Assembly (NCBI GenBank): GCA_017307165.1
Contig: JAFKGK010000005.1
Location: forward strand, 124,001 to 188,000
DNA length: 64,000 nucleotides
Direction of reading: 5' to 3'
Origin: Candidatus Melainabacteria bacterium
GTDB taxonomy: Bacteria; Cyanobacteriota; Vampirovibrionia; Obscuribacterales; Obscuribacteraceae
Of the stretch, positions 58,545-64,000 are shown in pieces; position 1 is the first letter of the stretch, and every line of letters begins with the position of its first letter. The position numbers and the translations under genes are program-made. The notes under the pieces are model-generated. The model did not search any database and was not told where the DNA came from. It saw nothing but the letters and a program-made list of their open reading frames with translations.

Positions 58545-59888
58545 ATGGCAATGCGGAATCCCAAACTTACTAAAACTAATCTTTTGATCAGTTTTTCGGC
58601 CATGGCTTATATCTTGACCGGTTGCTCGCATGACAGCATGCGCAAACTCGAAGGGGCCAGCGCGGCCACGCCTGCCGAAATTGGCAAGGCCGAAAAACGC
58701 GATCTGGACAATCATCGCGTCATCGAATTATCACCAGAGGCCGTCGATTATGCCCATCTAAAAATGGCTGTCGTTGGCAGTTGCAGTATGAAGGCCAATG
58801 TCGAGACCACAGGCGAAGTCCAGGCCGATGCCAATCTAGTCACCCACATCAATTCTCCGGTCAATGGCAAAATCGCCAAAGTACTCGTATCGGTCGGTGA
58901 CTTCGTCCACGAAAACGCACCAGTATTTTTAGTACGTAGCTCCGATGTCGAAGCAACCGAAGCCGAGCTTTTGCAGAATGAAGCACAGATAAAATCAGAT
59001 CTAAAGCGCGATCTCTTGCAGATAGACAGCGATCTAGCCAAGGAAAAAGCCCAACTTGCCTTGTCGCAAAAGACCTTTGAACGGATCAAGAGTCTGGTCG
59101 ATGAAAAGATAGCTTCCAAAGCAGACTACGAATCAGCATCCACTCAACTCGACAAAGACACGATCGAGCTGAGTGCTCTCATGCGCAAGCGCGAAGCTAC
59201 CATCAATCTCTCAAAAGAGAGATTGCGGCTTATCACCGAGCCGCTCAAACAAAAATTGCACCTCATGGGTGTTTCGGAGGCTCAAATTGCAGGTTTGCTG
59301 CGCACCGGACAGATTGATGCTGCTATCGAGGTTGTTGCACCAGCTTCTGGTGTCGTCTGTGAAAGATCTGTAAACGTTGGCGAACAAGTCGACACCTCGA
59401 AGAGTCTCATCACTCTCGGCAATTTCTCAAAAGTGTGGCTTAAAGCAGATGTGCATGAGAAGGACATCGAAAAGCTTTCACTCGGCGAACCGATCGAATT
59501 GCACGTAGACGGCCTCCCCGGTCGCACCTTCAGCGGTCGACTCGACTATCTCTCCGACTCCGTCAATGCGGACACCAGGACTTTGACTGTACGAGCCGAA
59601 GTCGCCAATCCCAATAATCTCTTGCGGCCCAACATGTTTGCTCGCATGATCATCAATGTTGGAGATAAGAGTGTCCTGGCAATACCAAAGACCGCAGTGC
59701 AGATTGCCGGCAGTGACAGTGTAGTTTATGTCGCGCAGCATAAAAATCAATTTGAAGAAAGGCCGGTAAGACTTGGGCCCGAAAATGCCGGCAACGTGCA
59801 AGTCATTTCGGGATTGCAAAAGGGTGAAAAGATCGTCACAGACGGTAGTTTTATCTTGCGCTCCAAATCTTGTCGCGAAGACGACTAG
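58545..59888 (+). CDS. RND efflux periplasmic adaptor lipoprotein
   Basis: 447 residues. Lipobox YILTGC (Cys at about residue 26) after a hydrophobic signal, so anchored by lipid. Membrane-fusion protein order: biotinyl-lipoyl half (VNGKIAKVLVSVGDFVHENAPVFLV), a helical hairpin (about 150-230), second half (APASGVVCERSVNVGEQVD), beta barrel (VWLKADVHEKDIEKLSLGEPIELHV) and C-terminal domain (AIPKTAVQIAGSDSVVYVAQ). Matches CusB/CzcB-type adaptors of heavy-metal efflux pumps. Followed after 3 bases by the pump gene, so one operon. Confidence 0.93.
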   Translation: MAMRNPKLTKTNLLISFSAMAYILTGCSHDSMRKLEGASAATPAEIGKAEKRDLDNHRVIELSPEAVDYAHLKMAVVGSCSMKANVETTGEVQADANLVTHINSPVNGKIAKVLVSVGDFVHENAPVFLVRSSDVEATEAELLQNEAQIKSDLKRDLLQIDSDLAKEKAQLALSQKTFERIKSLVDEKIASKADYESASTQLDKDTIELSALMRKREATINLSKERLRLITEPLKQKLHLMGVSEAQIAGLLRTGQIDAAIEVVAPASGVVCERSVNVGEQVDTSKSLITLGNFSKVWLKADVHEKDIEKLSLGEPIELHVDGLPGRTFSGRLDYLSDSVNADTRTLTVRAEVANPNNLLRPNMFARMIINVGDKSVLAIPKTAVQIAGSDSVVYVAQHKNQFEERPVRLGPENAGNVQVISGLQKGEKIVTDGSFILRSKSCREDD

Positions 59889-59891
59889 ATC

Positions 59892-62800
59892 ATGTTTATC
59901 GATTGGGCACTCCGCAAGCGCGCGTTAATAGTCTTTTTTGCTCTGGCCATCTTGTTTTGTGGCTTTAAGGCATATCTGCATCTGCCTTTAGAAGCCTATC
60001 CTGATGTGGCCAACATGCAGGTGCGCATCATCACAAAAGTCCCTGGCAAGGCTGCAGAGGAGGTCGAGCGCAATGTCACTATCCCGATCGAAAAAGAATT
60101 AAACGGCATACCCAAGGCTGAACCGCCACGTTCCGCCAGTATTTTTGGTCTGTCTGTCATCACCGTGGTTTTTGATGATGGCGTACCATCCAATGTCGCC
60201 AGACAGCAAGTACTCGAAAAAATCGCCCAAGCCGATCTGCCACCAGGCATAGCTCCTGAGCTTGACCCGGACGCTAGCCCAGCCGGTGAAGTCTATCGTT
60301 ATACCGTGGACTCCAAAACCTGGAATTCGATGGATCGCAAGCAATGGCAAGACTGGGTATTGGTCCGTAAATTTAAGTCGATTCCTGGCATCGTTGATGT
60401 CACCAGTTTTGGTGGCCCGACCAAAACCTATCAGATCGAGCTCGATCCTGCTCGCATGCGGGCTCTAAACATCAGTCAGGATGATGTAGAAAAAGCCCTG
60501 GATCGCTCGAACGGCTCCACCGGCGGTAGTTATATCGTGCGTAACGATCAGGATTTTATGGTGAGAGGTCTGGGCCTTTTGCGATCCAAGGATGACGTCG
60601 AAAACGTCGTCATTGCCGCCAGCTCAGACGGCTCCCCGGTGCTGGTCAAGGACATCGCCGAGGTCGAGATCACACCGGCAGTTAGAGTCGGCCAGGTCGG
60701 TCAGGGCAATGATGATGACGTAGTGGAGGGCATCCTTTTGATGCGCAGGGGGGAGAATCCTTCTCGTGCCGTCGCCAATATAAAAGATGCCTGGAATGAC
60801 GTTGCCAGCGCCCTGCCCGCCGGCATGCATCTCACACCCTTATACGATAGAACGGCACTGGTTTCGCGCACGGTCAATACGATTGGCCATTCTGTAGCCG
60901 AAGGCATTGTCCTCGTCGTAGTTATGCTGGTCCTCTTTTTGTTTCAAGTCCGAAGCGCCTTCATCTGTGCCACAGTCATTCCTCTGGCCCTTTCTATCGC
61001 CTTCATTTTGCTCAATTGCTTTTCAGTCCCAGGCAATCTGCTCTCACTGGGAGCCATTGACTTTGGTATCATCGTAGATGGTGCAATCGTTATGGTCGAA
61101 AATATCGTCCGGCTGCTTTCCAAACTGCCTCAGGGCTCTCCTGCCCGCGATGTTGTGTCCACTATAGGCAAGGCCGCACGAGAGGTCGCCAAACCGATCC
61201 TCTTTGCCACCACCATTATCATCGTTACTTTTTTGCCGATCCTGACTCTCGAGTCGGTTGAGGGCAAGCTATTTCGTCCACTTGCTGTGACTATGAACTT
61301 TAACCTCATAGCTGCCGTGGTGGCATCACTGACTGTGATACCAGTGCTGTGCACCATTGTATTTTTGTTGCGCCCGCCCAAAGAGAGACACTCGCCGATC
61401 GTCACCTGGGCTAAAAGAGTCTACAAGCCTTTGCTCGAGACCTGCATGAGCCGTTCCCGTCTAGTCGGCCTCGTCGCCCTGGCTATAGTATTTACCAGCC
61501 TGCCTTTAGCACCATTACTAGGGTCAGAGTTTATCCCCGAGCTCGAAGAGGGAAATATATGGCTTAGAGTGACAGTGTTACCAACGAGTGTTTCGCTAGA
61601 TCGTAGTGTATCCCTAGCCAGAGAAATCAGGCAGATCTTGAGCCGGTTTCCCGAAGTCAAGACGGCCGTCACGCAGATCGGTGCCTCCGATGATGGCACT
61701 GATCCAAATGGCTACAGCAACATAGAAGTCTTTATCGATCTCAAACCTCAAGAAGAATGGCCCAGCGGTCTGTCCAAACAAGAGCTCGTCGCCAGAATGA
61801 ACTCCCAATTGCAAGAAACTCTACCCGGCCTCTTGTACAACTTTTCACAGTACATCAAAGACAATATGGATGAGGCCATTGCTGGCGTCAAAGGGGAGTT
61901 GGCGATCAAGATCTTTGGGCCAGATCTCGTCCAACTGACCAGGCTTGGTCGCGAGGTCAAGCACCAAGTCGAGCAGGTACCTGGCATGGTTGATATAGCT
62001 GCCGACGAATTGCTGGGTCAGCCCCAGATCGTGGTCGACCTAGATCGAGCAAGAGCAAGCAGGTATGGTGTCAATACTCAGGATGTGCTTGATGTCATCG
62101 AAACCAGTGTCGGTGGCAAGGCCGTTACCAATGTCTACGAGGGCGAGCGCAAGTTTGCCGTTGTACTGCGTTACGCCAAGGGATTTCGCGCCGACTCAGA
62201 GCAGATAAGAGACATACTCGTCAAGACTCCTCGTGGATCTTCGGTACCTCTAGCCCAATTATGCAAGATCGACGAAGCCCCAGGCGCTTCATCTATCACG
62301 CGTGAAAAAAATGAGCGCAGATTGGCAGTCAAAGCCAATATACGAGGACGCGATCTTTGCTCTGCGGTCAACGATGCCCGTGCGCGCGTCGATAAGTACG
62401 TCAAGATACCCGAGGGCTATCACATGGTCTGGGGAGGGCAGTTTGAGCGCGCCCAGCACGCCGGGGCCCGACTGGCTATGATCATCCCAGTAACACTCCT
62501 CCTGGTCTTTATGCTGCTTTATGCGGCTACAGGAGAAGCTCGCATTGCGGCTCTAGTAATGCTTGCGGTGCCACTTTCGATACCTGGTGGTTTGCTTGCT
62601 CTCTTGCTGACGCATACACACTTTAGCATCTCGGCTGGAGTCGGCTTCATAGCTCTCTCTGGGGTGTCGGTGCAAAATGGTGTGATCCTTGTTTCACTGG
62701 TTTCCGAGCTTGTCAAACAAGGCAAGACTCTAAAGCAGGCTGTTTTTGACAGTGCTATGGTGCGTATGCAGCCGGCCCTGATGACTACTTGCGTGGCTAT

Positions 62801-62999
62801 GGCCGGTCTCATACCAGCTGCGGTGGCAACAGGCATAGGTTCGCAATCGCAAAAGCCTTTTGCTATCGTCATCGCCGGTGGTCTAATGCCTGCTATCCTG
62901 CTGTCTCTGCTAGTCTTGCCCGCGATGTACCCTGTTTTTTATAATGCCTTTAGACCTAAAGGCGAAATGGAAAAGCAGCCAATGCCGGTGACTGACTGA
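59892..62999 (+). CDS. Heavy-metal efflux RND transporter (CusA/CzcA type)
   Basis: 1035 residues, normal length. Twelve membrane helices are expected: first at RALIVFFALAILFCGF, a block around VLVVVMLVLFLFQ to IPLALSIAFILL, and another block near the C-terminus (VTLLLVFMLLYAATG, AALVMLAVPLSIPGGLLALLL). Transmembrane helix 4 has the proton-relay signature GAIDFGIIVDGAIVMVEN (Asp, Asp, Glu), characteristic of metal-exporting members. Two large periplasmic porter loops lie between. It should move metal ions out with proton motive force, working with the lipoprotein adaptor. No outer-membrane channel gene is present in the window. Confidence 0.95.
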   Translation: MFIDWALRKRALIVFFALAILFCGFKAYLHLPLEAYPDVANMQVRIITKVPGKAAEEVERNVTIPIEKELNGIPKAEPPRSASIFGLSVITVVFDDGVPSNVARQQVLEKIAQADLPPGIAPELDPDASPAGEVYRYTVDSKTWNSMDRKQWQDWVLVRKFKSIPGIVDVTSFGGPTKTYQIELDPARMRALNISQDDVEKALDRSNGSTGGSYIVRNDQDFMVRGLGLLRSKDDVENVVIAASSDGSPVLVKDIAEVEITPAVRVGQVGQGNDDDVVEGILLMRRGENPSRAVANIKDAWNDVASALPAGMHLTPLYDRTALVSRTVNTIGHSVAEGIVLVVVMLVLFLFQVRSAFICATVIPLALSIAFILLNCFSVPGNLLSLGAIDFGIIVDGAIVMVENIVRLLSKLPQGSPARDVVSTIGKAAREVAKPILFATTIIIVTFLPILTLESVEGKLFRPLAVTMNFNLIAAVVASLTVIPVLCTIVFLLRPPKERHSPIVTWAKRVYKPLLETCMSRSRLVGLVALAIVFTSLPLAPLLGSEFIPELEEGNIWLRVTVLPTSVSLDRSVSLAREIRQILSRFPEVKTAVTQIGASDDGTDPNGYSNIEVFIDLKPQEEWPSGLSKQELVARMNSQLQETLPGLLYNFSQYIKDNMDEAIAGVKGELAIKIFGPDLVQLTRLGREVKHQVEQVPGMVDIAADELLGQPQIVVDLDRARASRYGVNTQDVLDVIETSVGGKAVTNVYEGERKFAVVLRYAKGFRADSEQIRDILVKTPRGSSVPLAQLCKIDEAPGASSITREKNERRLAVKANIRGRDLCSAVNDARARVDKYVKIPEGYHMVWGGQFERAQHAGARLAMIIPVTLLLVFMLLYAATGEARIAALVMLAVPLSIPGGLLALLLTHTHFSISAGVGFIALSGVSVQNGVILVSLVSELVKQGKTLKQAVFDSAMVRMQPALMTTCVAMAGLIPAAVATGIGSQSQKPFAIVIAGGLMPAILLSLLVLPAMYPVFYNAFRPKGEMEKQPMPVTD

Positions 63000-63017
63000 T
63001 TGATGTCAATGACTCGC

Positions 63018-63218
63018 CTATTCGACTGTCATTTTTTCTCCGTCGATCTCGACTACGTCGCCTAAATATAATTTGCGGCCGCGACGGGTCTCTAGTACTC
63101 CGTTGACCTTTACTGCTCCTGACTGAATGATGTGTTTGGCTTCGCCACCTGATTGAGCAATGTTTTGGTATTTGAGAAACTGGTCTAATTGGATGTGTTT
63201 TTCGGGAGAAGAGCTCAT
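63018..63218 (-). CDS. S4-domain RNA-binding protein (YaaA/RlbA-like)
   Basis: 66 residues, matching the small single-S4-domain proteins. Core: LDQFLKYQNIAQSGGEAKHIIQSGAVKVNG (cited as IAQSGGEAKHIIQSGAVKVNG in part, with the typical G-G-x-A-x-x-x-I-x-x-G-x-V-x-V-N-G) and LGDVVEIDGEKM. Such proteins bind structured RNA; some act in 23S rRNA or ribosome assembly. Likely a cytoplasmic housekeeping protein. It is convergent with the pump gene. Confidence 0.9.
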   Translation of the reverse strand: MSSSPEKHIQLDQFLKYQNIAQSGGEAKHIIQSGAVKVNGVLETRRGRKLYLGDVVEIDGEKMTVE

Positions 63219-63288
63219 AAACTGCGTTAACCATAGGGATTTTGCTTGATCTGATAGATTTTAACTCAGCATCAAAGTTTGTTCAAAC

Positions 63289-63969
63289 TCAGATCTCGCG
63301 ACCTCTCGTCGCGGTCTGCATGCGGGAGACATCGTCCTTGGCCGTGGAGGCCTTGATGCCTCCTATCTCTATGTCTAGAGCCAGACCACCCGAATAAAAG
63401 CTTCGTCTTGGCTGGAAGGCCAAAGGCGAGCCTTCGATGGTGCGAAACGGGGAACGAGTGGCATCTTGTACCGCTTCGTCTACGGAAGCACTGCCGGTAG
63501 GATCGATCAAAAGCAGATTGGTGCCGAGCCTTCCCTTGCCTAAACCTCTCGCGATGTGTTCGTCACCTCCATATTCGTCCAGCTCGCACCAATTGAGTGG
63601 GAATCCTTCGAGAGGCTGCCCGCAATGCTTGCCACCACTTGTAATGCCAAGATTTTTGACATCGTTGCGAAATATGATCACAGGACTGACCCCGTCTCTA
63701 AGGCTGGTGTCTGCTACTGTTTGGAGCTGAGACTCGGATGTGACGCCGATAGGGAAAGGGTCTTTTTCTAGTATGCGCCTGGAGATTCGGCCATCATGTG
63801 TGAACTCGAAGGCAATGATCTGATTTGCCTCGCTATGAAAGTCATCACCTAGCATCTCGATGACTTTGTCCATATGAGGCAAAAGATGGCCATTGCGCAG
63901 CCAATAGTAAAAGTGCTCTGAAAACTGCTGTGTAGTGCTGGGTGCGACTTCTGGGGTGACTTGTACCAT
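63289..63969 (-). CDS. Protein of unknown function at the right edge (possibly incomplete)
   Basis: 226 residues from the ATG at 63969, but the frame stays open upstream to the window edge (codons read G-D-Y-P-R-D-E-K-A-R before the ATG), so the real protein may be longer. No signal peptide seen. Sections such as QIIAFEFTHDGRISRRILEK, HCGQPLEGFPLNWCELDEYGGDEHIARGLG and FYSGGLALDIEIGG suggest a mixed alpha/beta globular protein. I do not recognise it. Confidence 0.5.
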   Translation of the reverse strand: MVQVTPEVAPSTTQQFSEHFYYWLRNGHLLPHMDKVIEMLGDDFHSEANQIIAFEFTHDGRISRRILEKDPFPIGVTSESQLQTVADTSLRDGVSPVIIFRNDVKNLGITSGGKHCGQPLEGFPLNWCELDEYGGDEHIARGLGKGRLGTNLLLIDPTGSASVDEAVQDATRSPFRTIEGSPLAFQPRRSFYSGGLALDIEIGGIKASTAKDDVSRMQTATRGREI

Positions 63970-64000
63970 CCTCGCTTTCTCGTCGCGTGGATAGTCTCCG

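Overview
This 64 kb window is chromosomal bacterial DNA with moderate GC. I see no rRNA, tRNA, CRISPR array, phage or insertion sequence. An RND metal-efflux pump with a lipoprotein adaptor and many signal-peptide proteins point to a double-membraned cell. The mix of tetratricopeptide (TPR) proteins, secreted caspase-fold proteins, a Ser/Thr kinase, a CHASE2-like sensor, a SOUL protein and a non-mevalonate isoprenoid gene resembles a non-photosynthetic relative of Cyanobacteria (Melainabacteria/Obscuribacterales type). That placement is inference from gene content and was not tested by phylogeny.

Layout. 0-9 kb: a CHASE2-like sensor running off the left edge, a VIT/von Willebrand A secreted protein, a CxxC protein, dxs, the ybaB-recR pair, and a small membrane protein with two acyltransferase paralogues, the second lacking the catalytic motif. 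9-18 kb: a stress island of small genes (membrane anchor, His/Arg-rich secreted protein, hemerythrin-like protein, oxidoreductase plus ferritin-like protein, glycine-rich protein, Pro-rich secreted protein, CsbD), almost all preceded by the same promoter pattern, GGAAC(C/T) then GTC after 17 bases, often as back-to-back divergent pairs. The same interval holds a nucleotidyltransferase, a metallophosphoesterase and a HAD-ATPase fusion. 18-32 kb: a repeat protein, a di-iron protein, thioredoxin, an NDH-2 fused to cyclic-nucleotide-binding and CBS domains, a transglycosylase-like protein, TPR proteins, a CorA-type transporter, a GatB/YqeY protein and a SOUL protein.

32-42 kb: a trehalose/glycan and osmotic locus. 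otsB, a GT4 glycosyltransferase, an amylo-alpha-1,6-glucosidase and a ROK regulator lie on the minus strand; otsA and an MscS channel lie divergently on the plus strand, overlapping by 4 bases. The shared intergenic region has a good sigma-70 promoter whose -35 box lies inside a palindrome, a likely ROK operator. 41-47 kb: a PanE-like reductase, a NarL-type response regulator, secreted proteins, a Ser/Thr kinase, a DEAD-box helicase and an APH-fold kinase. 47-58 kb: two secreted caspase-fold/TPR proteins of opposite domain order with secreted companions, an aldo/keto reductase and a patatin phospholipase. 58-64 kb: a CusB/CusA-type metal efflux pair, an S4 RNA-binding protein and an unrecognised gene at the right edge.

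Beyond genes, the window carries a family of four intergenic hairpins with the core GTTAGAAA/TTTCTAAC, and two places where a short tandem repeat duplicates the last codons and stop codon of a gene. The most novel signal is the shared GGAAC(Y)-N16-GTC promoter regulon.
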